A stretch of DNA of 64,000 bases from Rathayibacter agropyri (GCF_013249015.1 NZ_JABRPL010000002.1:310001-374000), one strand, 5' to 3'; counted from the first letter of the stretch, positions 33,150-41,922 are shown. Notes: generated by a model not told the origin, from the letters alone. Made by a program: numbers and translations.

Positions 33150-33527
33150 ATGGCCAAGGCGACACAGACGATGAAGGCTGCGACCGCGGCGAAGAAGCTG
33201 CAGGTCTACCTGCCCGCGACCCCCGAGGAGTTCCGGGAGTCGGCGATCACGCGCGAGCAGTACGACGAGCTCGTCGCGAACCCGCCCGCCTGGCTCGTGA
33301 AGCTGCGCGAAGAGGGTCCCCACCCCCGCTCGGTGATCGCCTCCCGGCTGAACGTCTCCATCTCGGGCCTCGCTCGCGGCGGAGTCACCGACGCGCTGAC
33401 CACTCCCGAGATCCAGGCCCTGCTCGAGGAGGTCCCCGAGTGGCTGCGCGTCGAGCAGAACCGCTACGCCGAAGTCCGTCGCGAGCAGGCCCGCCTCAAG
33501 TCCGAGCGCGCCGCGAAAGCCGGCTAA
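33150..33527 (+). CDS. DUF5997 family protein
   Basis: A 125-residue soluble protein. The conserved core reads KKLQVYLPATPEEFRESAIT and REEGPHPRSVIASRLNVSIS followed by GLARGGVTDALTTPEIQALL; the segment around SRLNVSISGLARGGV could be a helix-turn-helix. It is charged and alpha-helical with a basic C terminus. Function is unknown. It is divergent from the stand-alone LysR effector domain, and its 3' end overlaps the convergent dehydrogenase gene by 32 nt. Confidence 0.85.
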   Translation: MAKATQTMKAATAAKKLQVYLPATPEEFRESAITREQYDELVANPPAWLVKLREEGPHPRSVIASRLNVSISGLARGGVTDALTTPEIQALLEEVPEWLRVEQNRYAEVRREQARLKSERAAKAG

Positions 33528-34629
33528 CCGCGGGCCTACTGGGTGGAGAAGGCGGCGTGGTGACCCAGGCACCGGTGTGAGCCGCGTCGAGCACGGCGTC
33601 GGTGATACGCGCAGCGCGGAGGCCGTCGTCGAACGTCGGCAGACCCTCAACCTCTGCTCCCGCCACCGCGGCGTAGGTGTCACGGGCGAAGGCCGTGAAC
33701 GCGTCCTGGTAGCCCATCGGATGCCCGCTGGGCACGATCGAGAGTCGCGCCGCATCCGGGGCGAGGAGTGACGCATCGCGCGGGACCAACACGGCGCTGT
33801 CGCGGCGGCCCACCCAGAGCGTCTCGGGCAGCTCCTGCTCGAAGCGCAGCGACTCCGCCAACCCCGAGACCTCAAGCATCAGCTCATTGCGGTGCCCGGC
33901 GGCGACCTGCGAAACGAGGAGGGTGCCGACGGCACCGCCCTCGAGCCGCACGATCACTCCGGCTACGTCCTCGGTCTCGACCGGGCGACCGCCGCGCTCG
34001 GCGTGCACCGTGCTCGTCATGGCCGCGAGCGCGTCGATCCGCTCGCCCGTCACGAACTCGAGCAGGTCGACCAGGTGCGAGCCGATGTCGCCGAACGCGC
34101 GCGAGCGGCCACCCGCGGCGGAGTCGACGCGCCAATTGTCGTCGGAGGCACTCAGGAGCCAGTCCTGCAGGTAGCTGCCGCGCACGGTGACGAGCCGACC
34201 CGTCTCGCCCGCCGCCACACGGGCGCGCGCCTCCCGCACCATCGGATGGAAGCGGTAGGCGAACGGCACGGTGGCGACGATTCCCGCGGCGGAGGCGGCG
34301 ACGGCAAGCGCCTCCGCCTCGCCGACCGTCGCAGCAAGCGGCTTTTCGCAGACCACGTGCTTACCCGCCTCGATCGCGGCGAGCGCCAACTCGGCGTGCG
34401 TGCCGTTCGGCGTGCACACGTGCACGAGGTCGATGCTCTCGTCCTCGATCAGGGCGCGGGCATCCGGGTAGGCGCGCGCGAAGCCGAGTTCGGCGGCGGC
34501 TCGCTCGCCCTTTGCGGGGCTGGAGGAGGCGACTCCGGCGAGCACCGCACCGGCGCTGCGGGCCGCGCGGCTGTGCACGGTGGCCATGAAGCCGCCGCCG
34601 AGCACGCCGATACGCAGGGGCGCGGGCAT
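33496..34629 (-). CDS. Gfo/Idh/MocA family oxidoreductase, third gene of operon
   Basis: A 377-residue NAD(P)-dependent dehydrogenase: Rossmann start LRIGVLGGGFMATVHSRAAR, then VHVCTPNGTHAELALAAIEA, catalytic motif HVVCEKPLAAT, and YRFHPMVREARARV of the substrate domain, with DIGSHLVDLLEFVTG. ATG 34629 shares its A with the previous stop (TGATG), showing coupling to the second dehydrogenase. Inositol dehydrogenase- or 1,5-anhydrofructose reductase-like chemistry is plausible. The last 32 nt overlap the DUF5997 gene on the other strand. Confidence 0.9.
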   Translation of the reverse strand: MPAPLRIGVLGGGFMATVHSRAARSAGAVLAGVASSSPAKGERAAAELGFARAYPDARALIEDESIDLVHVCTPNGTHAELALAAIEAGKHVVCEKPLAATVGEAEALAVAASAAGIVATVPFAYRFHPMVREARARVAAGETGRLVTVRGSYLQDWLLSASDDNWRVDSAAGGRSRAFGDIGSHLVDLLEFVTGERIDALAAMTSTVHAERGGRPVETEDVAGVIVRLEGGAVGTLLVSQVAAGHRNELMLEVSGLAESLRFEQELPETLWVGRRDSAVLVPRDASLLAPDAARLSIVPSGHPMGYQDAFTAFARDTYAAVAGAEVEGLPTFDDGLRAARITDAVLDAAHTGAWVTTPPSPPSRPAVSRLSRRART

Positions 34630-35738
34630 CAGGCGAGGGTCGCTTCGCTCGGGTCCCAGCTCTCGGGGAGCGCGGGGCGGGGGGTGACCGTGCTCGTGAC
34701 GAGTACCTTCTCGCCGGTCTCGGCGGCCTCGAGCAGCGAGAGCATCACGTCGGTGACGTGGTACGCCAGGTCTCCGGAGGCAGCCTCGGGGCGGTCGGCG
34801 CGGAGGGCGCGGGCGAGTTCGAGGACTCCCGTGCCGCGGGAGGCGGTGGACCCGACGGCGGCGATGACCTCCGGCTCGTCCAATCCGCGGCGATGGAGCG
34901 TGAGTTCGCCATCGTGGGTGTTCGGATCGGGCAGGACGAGCGTGCCCTCGGTGCCATTGATCTCGATAAAGCCCGTGCGCGGCAGGCTCGACTCGAAGCT
35001 CCACACGCCCTGCGCCGAGGCTCCGGATTCGAAGCGCAGCAGTCCGCCGATGTGCGTCGGGATGGTCACCGGGAACTCGGTGCCCTCCTGGGGTCCGGAG
35101 CCGACCACGCGGGTCGCGCGGGCCTGGGACGAGACAGCGGTGACGCTCTCGACCGGGCCGAGGTTCTGCACGAGGGCCGTGAGGTAATAGGGACCCATGT
35201 CCAGCAGCGGTCCGCCGCCGGGCGCGAAGAAGAAGGCGGGGTTCGGGTGCCAGCCCTCGGGGCCAGGGCCCTGGAAGAGGGTGAGGGCCGAGAGCGGCGT
35301 GCCGATGGCTCCGCTCTCAATGACGCGCTGGGCCGTTTGCAGACCGGCACCGAGGAAGGTGTCGGGAGCCGTCGCGACGCGCAGCCCCTTCTCCTTCGCG
35401 AGCGCGAGCAACTCGAGTCCGCTGTCTCGGTCGAGCGAGAACGGCTTCTCGGTCCAGACGTGCTTGCCCGCCTCGACCGCACGGCGCGCGACCTCGACGT
35501 GCGCGGCCGGGACGGTGAGGTTCACGACGATCTCGACGCCCTCGTGCGCGAGAAGCTCATCGACGCTGCCCGACGCCGGGACGCCGAACTGCTCCGCCTG
35601 GGCCTTCGCCCGCTCGAGGTCGAGGTCGGCGACGATAAGCACTTCAAGGTCGGGGAAGACGGTGAGATTGGTGAGGTACTCCGTACTGATGTTCCCGGCG
35701 CCGATCACGCCGACGCCCACGCGGCCCGCGCCGCTCAT
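34629..35738 (-). CDS. Gfo/Idh/MocA family oxidoreductase, second gene of operon
   Basis: A 369-residue dehydrogenase: GVGVIGAGNISTEYLTNLTV, IVVNLTVPAAHVEVARRAVE, catalytic lysine in HVWTEKPFSLDR, and the C-terminal beta domain with GPLLDMGPYYLTALVQNLGP. Together with its paralogue and the TIM-barrel gene it forms an operon with 4-nt and 1-nt overlaps, as in pathways oxidising and isomerising a cyclic polyol or rare sugar (for example 3-keto sugar metabolism). The exact substrate is unknown. Confidence 0.9.
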   Translation of the reverse strand: MSGAGRVGVGVIGAGNISTEYLTNLTVFPDLEVLIVADLDLERAKAQAEQFGVPASGSVDELLAHEGVEIVVNLTVPAAHVEVARRAVEAGKHVWTEKPFSLDRDSGLELLALAKEKGLRVATAPDTFLGAGLQTAQRVIESGAIGTPLSALTLFQGPGPEGWHPNPAFFFAPGGGPLLDMGPYYLTALVQNLGPVESVTAVSSQARATRVVGSGPQEGTEFPVTIPTHIGGLLRFESGASAQGVWSFESSLPRTGFIEINGTEGTLVLPDPNTHDGELTLHRRGLDEPEVIAAVGSTASRGTGVLELARALRADRPEAASGDLAYHVTDVMLSLLEAAETGEKVLVTSTVTPRPALPESWDPSEATLA

Positions 35739-36508
35739 GCGCCGAGCCCAGTGACGTAGCGGTGAGCCGCCTCCAGGCCCTCGAAGATGTCGCCCGCGTA
35801 GGCGTCGAACTCGAGTACGGGCAGCGCCCGCCCAGCGGCGGCGAGGATCCCGGGGACGTCCATCGCGCCCTCTCCCGCGGGAAGCTGCTCCTGCGTGTTG
35901 GCTGAGATCGGCCCATCCTTCACATGCAGGAAGCGCACCTGGTCGCCCAGGCGGCCCAGGACATCCACCGGGTCGTCGCCGCCCACTGCGGCCCAGTAGG
36001 TGTCGAGTTCGAGCACCATCCGCGGGTCGAGGAGGCCCGCGAAGTACTCGAAGGCGCTGCGTCCATCGACGCGGTTCTCGAACTCGAAGGCGTGGTTGTG
36101 GTAGCCGAGCACCAGGCCGCGAGCGGCGGCGGAGTCGACCAGGGCGTTGAGGTCGTCGGCGATTCGGGCGACGTCGTCGGCGGTGCTCCAGCGGGTCGGA
36201 TCGACAAAGGGGTCGATCACGGTCTGCACGCCGAGCGAGGCGGCGACATCGAGAATCTCCTCGACGGTGGCGTCGCCCTGCGGGCCGAGCAGCCGCGCGT
36301 GCGCGCTGGGGGCGGTGAGTCCACTCGCGGGGAGCCCCGCGCGATAGGCGTCCGCTCGCTCGACGAATCCGAAGAGTTCGACCTGCGTGAAGCCGATGGC
36401 GGCGAGGCGATCGAGGGTGGCTGGCAGATCGACCGCGAGCGGTTCGCGCACCGAGTAGAGCTGGACAGAAAGGTCCGGGGGTGCGGAGAGGTCTGGAGGT
36501 GTAGCCAC
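35735..36508 (-). CDS. Sugar phosphate isomerase/epimerase (TIM barrel), first gene of operon
   Basis: A 257-residue AP-endonuclease-2-like TIM barrel protein. Typical motifs are LSVQLYSVREPLAVDLPATL, GFTQVELFGF, LGYHNHAFEFEN, MVLELDTYWAAVGGDDPV and VRFLHVKDG, which supply the metal-binding Glu/His/Asp residues of the xylose-isomerase-like/IolE-type family. GTG 36508 has AGGAG 8 nt upstream. It begins the three-gene catabolic operon and diverges from a ROK regulator across a 95-nt spacer. Confidence 0.9.
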   Translation of the reverse strand: MATPPDLSAPPDLSVQLYSVREPLAVDLPATLDRLAAIGFTQVELFGFVERADAYRAGLPASGLTAPSAHARLLGPQGDATVEEILDVAASLGVQTVIDPFVDPTRWSTADDVARIADDLNALVDSAAARGLVLGYHNHAFEFENRVDGRSAFEYFAGLLDPRMVLELDTYWAAVGGDDPVDVLGRLGDQVRFLHVKDGPISANTQEQLPAGEGAMDVPGILAAAGRALPVLEFDAYAGDIFEGLEAAHRYVTGLGA

Positions 36509-36559
36509 CGGTAAAGCTCCTGATCGACGTCGAGAGGGGTTGCTGGGAACCCTACGCGG

Positions 36560-36585
36560 ACTTTTGATCACGGACAAGCAAAACT
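36560..36585. promoter_or_regulatory. Candidate operator between isomerase operon and ROK gene
   Basis: ACTTTTG (36560-36566) and CAAAACT (36579-36585) form a near-perfect inverted repeat (6 of 7) around a 12-nt spacer, in an A/T-rich patch of the divergent spacer. ROK repressors bind A/T-rich interrupted palindromes of this sort. Inference from position and symmetry only. Confidence 0.4.
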
Positions 36586-36603
36586 CGGAGGGGAGCGCTG
36601 TGG

Positions 36604-37767
36604 TTGACTTCGGCCATGTCACCGCTGCGCCGCTCCGCCGTCAGCGCGGTCGGCGAGCTGCTCCTCCTCCTGGCCGACGGAGCGCCGCGCACCCGCGCCG
36701 ACCTCGTGGGCGAGGCCGGCCTCCCACGGGCGGCCGTGTCCGCCCAGCTCGACGCGCTCGCCACCTCCGGTCTGATCGCGCGCCGCGACGACGCCCCCTC
36801 CTCCGGCGGTCGCCCCGCAGCCCGCGTCGCCTTCGATGCTCGGGCCCGCAGCCTTCTGGCGATCGACCTCGGCGCGGCCCACGCCGTCATCGCCCTGACC
36901 GACCTCGACGGGCAGGTTCTCGCCCGTCGGCGCGAGAGAATCGCGATCGCCGACGGCCCGCTCGCCGTCCTCGGCCACGCGCTCGACATCGCCGACGCAC
37001 TGCTCGGTCAGCTGCCGGAGGCGGGGCCCCTCGCCGGAGTGGGCGTCGGAGTGCCGGGGCCGGTCGAGCACGCGACGGGCCGTCCCGTCAAGCCGCCGAT
37101 CATGCCCGGCTGGGACCGCTTCGACATCCCCGAGTTCGTGGCCCGCCGCCTCCCCGTCCCCGTTCTGGTCGACAACGACGTGAATCTCCTCGCCCTCGGC
37201 GAGCACGCCGACCACTACGCCGACGTCGATGATCTTCTCTACGTGAAAGTCTCCACCGGCATCGGCGCCGGGATCGTCAGCGGCGGCGCCCTCCAGCGTG
37301 GAGCGCTTGGAGCCGCTGGCGACCTCGGCCACGTCCAAGTACCCGGCGACCGCGGCGAGGCCGACCTCGAGGCGATCGCGAGCGGCTCCGCGATTGCCCG
37401 GCGCCTGGCCGAGGCCGGTCGGGACGTCTCCAGTACCTCCGACGTCGTCACCCTGCTCTCCGCCGGCGACCCGACCGCAGTCGAGTTCACCCGCGCGGCC
37501 GGACGTGACCTCGGTGAGGTCCTCGCAACCTGCGTGAACCTGCTCAACCCCTCCGTCATCGTCGTGGGGGGCAGCGTGGCGGAGGCGAGCCACGAGGTCC
37601 TCGCGGGCGTGCGCGAGGTGGTCTACCGCCGCTCCCTCCCCCTCGCCACGCGCTCCCTCGACATCGTCCAGGCCGCGGCGTCCGGCGGCGGAGTGCGGGG
37701 CGCGGCCCTCATGGTCCGCCGTCACCTCCTCTCCTCCGCCCAGGTGGACGCCTTCCTCGCGTGCTGA
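36604..37767 (+). CDS. ROK family transcriptional regulator
   Basis: A 387-residue protein with an N-terminal winged helix (about 10-75; VGELLLLLADGAPRTRADLV, PRAAVSAQLDALATSGLIAR) and a sugar-kinase-like ROK domain (LAIDLGAAHAVIALTDLDGQ, VGVPGPVEHATG, VLVDNDVNLLALGEH, STGIGAGIVSGG). The usual zinc motif CxCGxxGCxE is replaced by a Cys-free GDRGEADLE, so this member lacks the structural zinc. TTG 36604 is chosen because GGAGGGGAG lies 8 nt upstream; ATG 36616 would leave that site too far away. It likely controls the divergent isomerase/dehydrogenase operon. Confidence 0.87.
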   Translation: MTSAMSPLRRSAVSAVGELLLLLADGAPRTRADLVGEAGLPRAAVSAQLDALATSGLIARRDDAPSSGGRPAARVAFDARARSLLAIDLGAAHAVIALTDLDGQVLARRRERIAIADGPLAVLGHALDIADALLGQLPEAGPLAGVGVGVPGPVEHATGRPVKPPIMPGWDRFDIPEFVARRLPVPVLVDNDVNLLALGEHADHYADVDDLLYVKVSTGIGAGIVSGGALQRGALGAAGDLGHVQVPGDRGEADLEAIASGSAIARRLAEAGRDVSSTSDVVTLLSAGDPTAVEFTRAAGRDLGEVLATCVNLLNPSVIVVGGSVAEASHEVLAGVREVVYRRSLPLATRSLDIVQAAASGGGVRGAALMVRRHLLSSAQVDAFLAC

Positions 37768-37835
37768 CCCCACTCGGGACACAGCCTCCGGCGTGCCGAT
37801 TCGGCGAGGCCGGGTACGAGGCACAGAATGAATCG

Positions 37836-38483
37836 GTGCCCGATCTGCAGCTCTCCTTCCCCTGGGAGACGCAGCCCGTCTTCGTGGACGCCGAGCCCCC
37901 GCACCTGCGCCGGGTCGTCGCCGACTCGTCGGACCGCGTCACCTGGCTCCGCGCCCGCTCCCGCGGCATCACCGCGACCGACGTCGCCCGTCTCTCCTCC
38001 CCCGCCGCCATCGGCAAGGCCGCACTCGACAAGCTGTACGGCACCGGATTCGGCGGCAACGCGTTCACCGATCACGGCCGTGCCCGCGAACCGGAGATCG
38101 CCGCGTGGGTGCGCCGCGAGCACGCGATCGAGCCCAGCAGCACCCTCTTCCATGCCAGCCAGGAGCGCCGCCACCTCGCCACTCCCGATGGCATCGGCGT
38201 GCGCGACGACGGCCGGCTCGAACTCTGCGAGATCAAGACCACCGCGAAGCCCTGGCGCAGCATCCCCCGCCACTACCTCCGCCAGGTCTTCTGGCAGCAG
38301 TACGTGCTGGGCGCCGAGCGCACCCTCGTCGTCTGGGAGCAGCACCGCGACTTCGTGCCGATCGATGGCGAGCCGAACTGCCGGTGGGTCGATCGCGACG
38401 AGGACGAGATCCACATGCTGGTCCGCCTCGCCGGGATGCTGATGGCCGAGTTGCACGAAAGAACCCGCGCGGGCGCACGGTGA
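37836..38483 (+). CDS. YqaJ-like (lambda-exonuclease fold) nuclease
   Basis: A 215-residue protein of the YqaJ viral-recombinase/PD-(D/E)XK family. Visible are SRGITATDVARLSSP at the N terminus, FTDHGRAREPEIAAWV with the conserved Glu, the catalytic Asp in HLATPDGIGV, and the E-x-K motif in LELCEIKTTAKPW followed by YLRQVFWQQYVLGAE. The catalytic residues look intact. GTG 37836 is preferred to an earlier ATG at 37761, which overlaps the ROK gene. No phage genes surround it. Its stop overlaps the following hydrolase start (GTGA). Confidence 0.87.
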   Translation: MPDLQLSFPWETQPVFVDAEPPHLRRVVADSSDRVTWLRARSRGITATDVARLSSPAAIGKAALDKLYGTGFGGNAFTDHGRAREPEIAAWVRREHAIEPSSTLFHASQERRHLATPDGIGVRDDGRLELCEIKTTAKPWRSIPRHYLRQVFWQQYVLGAERTLVVWEQHRDFVPIDGEPNCRWVDRDEDEIHMLVRLAGMLMAELHERTRAGAR

Positions 38484-39235
38484 CCGTCCTCCTCCTGCAC
38501 GGACTGGGCGGCGACCGCTCCCAGCCGCTGGGGCTGCTGCGCTCGGCGCTCCCCGCCGGCTCCCAGGTGATCGCACCGGACATCCGCGCACACGGCGCCT
38601 CCGAGCTCACCGGCGCTCCCGGCGACTTCGCGCTAGAGGCGCTGGCCGACGAGGTGACAGAGGAGGTCGTGCGTGCGGGAGCCGCGCACAAGCCACTCAC
38701 GGTGCTCGGCATCTCGATGGGCGCGGCGATTGCGCTGCGACTGGCCGTGCGCCGCGTGCTCCCCATCGACCGCGCCGTGTTCGTGCGCCCCGCCTTCACC
38801 ACTCAGCCGCTACCCGACAATCTCACGGTCTTCCCCGTCATCGCCCAATTGCTACACGACCACGGCGCGAAACGCGGCGAGCGGATGTTCCGCGCCTGCG
38901 CGCTGTTCACCCGCGCCGCCGAGATCTCGCCCGCGTCAGCCCAGGCGCTGACCCTCCAGTTCCGCGCCCCGCTCGCTCGCGAGCGCGCCATCCGCCTGGC
39001 CGCGATCCCCCGCAACGCCGCCTACCGCGACTCCAGCGAGCTCGGCGAGGTGATCGCCCGGACCCTGGTCATCGCGGCAGAGCGCGACCCGGTGCATCCG
39101 CTGACGGTCGCCGAGGCCTGGGCTAGGGCTCTTCCGGACGCGGACCTCGCACAGGTACCGTCGCGCGACGCGGGCCTCGCCGATCAGCAGCAGCGGATCC
39201 GCGGCCACGTGCGCGAGTGGCTCGCGCGGCGCTGA
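38480..39235 (+). CDS. Alpha/beta hydrolase
   Basis: A 251-residue serine hydrolase-fold protein: oxyanion region VLLLHGLGGDRSQPLG, nucleophile elbow LGISMGAAIALRLA (Gly-Ile-Ser-Met-Gly), acid residue region LVIAAERDPVHPL, but the expected C-terminal catalytic His is not obvious (PSRDAGLADQQQ), so activity is uncertain. GTG 38480 is coupled to the YqaJ gene. The last 113 nt overlap a convergent membrane-protein gene, which is a long overlap for two real genes. Confidence 0.82.
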   Translation: MTVLLLHGLGGDRSQPLGLLRSALPAGSQVIAPDIRAHGASELTGAPGDFALEALADEVTEEVVRAGAAHKPLTVLGISMGAAIALRLAVRRVLPIDRAVFVRPAFTTQPLPDNLTVFPVIAQLLHDHGAKRGERMFRACALFTRAAEISPASAQALTLQFRAPLARERAIRLAAIPRNAAYRDSSELGEVIARTLVIAAERDPVHPLTVAEAWARALPDADLAQVPSRDAGLADQQQRIRGHVREWLARR

Positions 39236-39857
39236 CATCCTCGCGCGCGAGCACGAGTCCGACGAACGCGAGCCAGAGCACCGCGATCGCCGTCGCGACG
39301 AACTCCAACGTGCCGCCGAGCTGGAGCCACACGCGCACGAGCGAGAGGATGCCGCCAGTTCCCGCGACCAGCGCCACCGCGATCCCGGCCCCCAGCGAGA
39401 GCCGGGCGAGCGCCGGATGCGCCTGCGCCGTCGCGAGCTGCAGCATCGCGACGCACGCCGCGGTGAAGCCAAGCACCGCGGCGGAGGTGTGGATCAGGTC
39501 CTGCCAGCTGAACGCCCGGCCGACCGGGAGCGGGCAACCCGCCGTGCAGGTCACCTGCGACGCCAGCGCGAAGCAGGCGGCGGCCAGGAGGATCGCCGCC
39601 GCTGGCCGGACCGCGCGGAGCAGGCGGGCCCGCACCGACCACGCACCGACGGCGATCAGGGTGCCGCCCGCGGCCACCAAGAGCAGCGCGATGCGGAAGG
39701 CGCCAGCAGTCGGCAAATCGGGCGCGCCCATCTCGCTGACGTACACCCAGCGACTCGTGCCGATGCTGATCCGAGCAGCGAGGAGGACAACGAGACCTGC
39801 CAGGACCAGGATGGCGCCGCCCACGAGCAAGGGCCCTCGGGAGCGTCTGTGTCGCAT
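39123..39857 (-). CDS. DUF998-like six-helix membrane protein
   Basis: A 244-residue integral membrane protein with about six helices (for instance LVGGAILVLAGLVVLLAARI and AFRIALLLVAAGGTLIAVGA) and the signature FSWQDLIHTSAAVLGFTAAC with CTAGCP before it, which fits the DUF998 family. The C terminus past about residue 205 is Arg/Gly/Pro-rich and lies antisense to the hydrolase gene; the true conserved part probably ends near 39240. Function unknown. Confidence 0.75.
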   Translation of the reverse strand: MRHRRSRGPLLVGGAILVLAGLVVLLAARISIGTSRWVYVSEMGAPDLPTAGAFRIALLLVAAGGTLIAVGAWSVRARLLRAVRPAAAILLAAACFALASQVTCTAGCPLPVGRAFSWQDLIHTSAAVLGFTAACVAMLQLATAQAHPALARLSLGAGIAVALVAGTGGILSLVRVWLQLGGTLEFVATAIAVLWLAFVGLVLAREDVSAARATRARGRGSAAADRRGPRRATVPVRGPRPEEP

Positions 39858-40063
39858 CCCCTCATCGTGCCAGACCGCTTTCCCCGCGTCTCCGCCGCCC
39901 GAATCGTGTCCACGAGCCTGAATGTTCTCCGGGGAGTGACACCGCCGTAACAGCGCTGACTCATTACCGCGCTTGACTGATCAGTGGCGTCGGAGTGCGG
40001 GGATCGGGGGCGACGTTCTCGACCCTGCTCGAAGAACCCCCTGTCGCCGCGACACGAAGGGCC

Positions 40064-41095
40064 ATGATGCACAGCAGCGCGCTCGGGCACGGACTCGCGA
40101 TCGGCGAGATCCCCCAGGAGGTTGTCCTCCCCCGCACGATGACCGCGGCGGTGATTGACGCTCCGGGACGTGCCTCCGCTCTGCACCTGGCAACGGTGCC
40201 GACGCCCTCGTCGATCAATGCCGAGTTCACCGTGAAGGTGATCGCCGCCGGAGTGAATCCGCTGGACGCGAAGACGCGGGCCGGCCGGGGAGTCGCCTCT
40301 CAGATCACGTCCTACCCGGCGGTCCTCGGCCACGACTTCTCGGGCGTCGTCGTCTCAAGCCCCTACCCTGCGCATCCGCTGCGGCCGGGCGACGAGGTTT
40401 ACGGCTTCATCATGGTTCCTCGCTACTCCGGCTCGTACGCCGAGTACGTCACCGTGCCGAGTGTGTCGATCGCGCGGAAGCCGTCGACCCTCTCGCACGT
40501 CGAGGCGGCCGGTGTTCCGCTCGCGGCGCTCACGGCGTGGGGCATGGTGGTCGAACTCGCGAAAGCGCACGAGGGCCAGCGGATGCTCATCCACGCCGGC
40601 TCGGGTGGAGTCGGCCACTTTGCCGTGCAGTTCGCCGCCTACTTCGGCGCCTCGGTGACCGCGACCGGATCGACCCGCAACCTGCAGTGGCTCCGCGACC
40701 TCGGCGCCGCACGGGTGATCGACCATACGACCGAGAGGTTCGATGAGCTGCTCGACGGGATCGACGTAGTGATCGATCTCGTCGGCAATGTGCACGACGA
40801 CACGGGCTCGCGGTCGCTCTCACTCTTACGCCCTGGCGGGTTGATCGTGAACGCACCGACGGGCAGCTGGCCCGGCTTCTTCGAGGAGGCGGCGGCGGCC
40901 GGCGTGCGGGCCTCCACCTACCGCGTTGCCCCGGACGGAGCGACGCTGGCCGTCATCTCGCGCCTGCTCGAGTCGGGTGACGTCCGCGTCTTCATCGACG
41001 GAATCTTCCCGCTCGCCCGCGCCTGCGAGGCGCACGAGCAACTCGAGACCGGCCACACCCGCGGCAAAATCGTCCTTACCGTCTCGGACTGCTGA
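40064..41095 (+). CDS. Zinc-free NADP-dependent alcohol dehydrogenase/quinone reductase
   Basis: Medium-chain dehydrogenase/reductase of 343 residues: GroES-like domain (VKVIAAGVNPLDAKTRAG, VLGHDFSGVVV, GDEVYGFI) and Rossmann domain with the nucleotide motif LIHAGSGGVGHFAVQFAAYF. The catalytic and structural zinc cysteines of alcohol dehydrogenases are absent, as in quinone oxidoreductases. Start ATG 40064 (or 40067) follows GAAGGG; an in-frame GTG at 39995 lacks a ribosome site. Monocistronic, converging with rplA. Confidence 0.9.
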   Translation: MMHSSALGHGLAIGEIPQEVVLPRTMTAAVIDAPGRASALHLATVPTPSSINAEFTVKVIAAGVNPLDAKTRAGRGVASQITSYPAVLGHDFSGVVVSSPYPAHPLRPGDEVYGFIMVPRYSGSYAEYVTVPSVSIARKPSTLSHVEAAGVPLAALTAWGMVVELAKAHEGQRMLIHAGSGGVGHFAVQFAAYFGASVTATGSTRNLQWLRDLGAARVIDHTTERFDELLDGIDVVIDLVGNVHDDTGSRSLSLLRPGGLIVNAPTGSWPGFFEEAAAAGVRASTYRVAPDGATLAVISRLLESGDVRVFIDGIFPLARACEAHEQLETGHTRGKIVLTVSDC

Positions 41096-41122
41096 CCCCC
41101 GCCGCGGAGACGGCGACGGGGG
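41096..41122. terminator. Possible bidirectional terminator
   Basis: CCCC-CGCCG and CGGCG-GGGG form an interrupted GC-rich hairpin in the 42-nt space between two convergent genes (oxidoreductase and rplA). No T-run on either side. Confidence 0.45.
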
Positions 41123-41137
41123 CGACGGTCCCTCGGA

Positions 41138-41830
41138 TTAGGCGAGGACGTTGACGTCCAGCGGGATGCCGGGGCCGAAGGTCGTCGAGACGGCGGCCTT
41201 TTGGATGTAACGGCCCTTCGAGGAGGACGGCTTCAAGCGGACGATCTCATCGAGGGCGGTCTTGAAGTTCTCCTGGAGCTGCTCCTCGGTAAAGGCGGCC
41301 TTGCCAACGACCAGGTGCACGTTGGCGTGCTTGTCCACGCGGAACTCGATCTTGCCGCCCTTGATCTCGGTCACGGCCTTCGCCACGTCCGGGGTGACGG
41401 TGCCCGTCTTCGGGTTGGGCATGAGGCCGCGGGGGCCGAGCACCTTGCCGAGACGACCGACCTGGCCCATGAGCTCCGGGGTGGAAACGGCGGAGTCGAA
41501 CGAGGTGTACCCGCCCGCGACCTTCTCGATGAGCTCGGCGCCACCGACTTCGTCGGCACCCGCGGCGATGGCGGCCTCCGCGGCCGGGCCCGTCGCGAAC
41601 ACGATGACCCGGGCGGTCTTACCCGTGCCGTGCGGCAGGATGACCGTGCCGCGGACCATCTGGTCGGCCTTGCGGGGGTCGACACCGAGCTTGAGGGCGA
41701 CCTCGACGGTGCTGTTGAACTTGGCGGAACCGGTCTCGCGAGCGAGCGCGACGGCCTCGTCGGCCGTGTAAAAGCGGCCCTCTTCGAGCTTGGCCGCTGC
41801 GGCCCGGTAAGCCTTCGACTTCTGTGCCAT
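41138..41830 (-). CDS. rplA: 50S ribosomal protein L1
   Basis: A 230-residue L1-stalk protein, typical length. It contains [20 protein letters not shown], the conserved [20 protein letters not shown] loop and the [20 protein letters not shown] region. AAGGAG precedes ATG 41830. It follows rplK by 92 nt on the same strand, the standard order. L1 usually represses its own operon by binding the leader; I did not identify that site. Confidence 0.98.
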   Translation of the reverse strand: MAQKSKAYRAAAAKLEEGRFYTADEAVALARETGSAKFNSTVEVALKLGVDPRKADQMVRGTVILPHGTGKTARVIVFATGPAAEAAIAAGADEVGGAELIEKVAGGYTSFDSAVSTPELMGQVGRLGKVLGPRGLMPNPKTGTVTPDVAKAVTEIKGGKIEFRVDKHANVHLVVGKAAFTEEQLQENFKTALDEIVRLKPSSSKGRYIQKAAVSTTFGPGIPLDVNVLA

Positions 41831-41922
41831 GTTGTTTCTCCTTGAAATGAGAATGTGGTTCTAGAGCCTGGCGGGCTCTCCCACGGAAAGTTGGAGTTCT
41901 GGGTGCGACGCGACGGAGGGTA

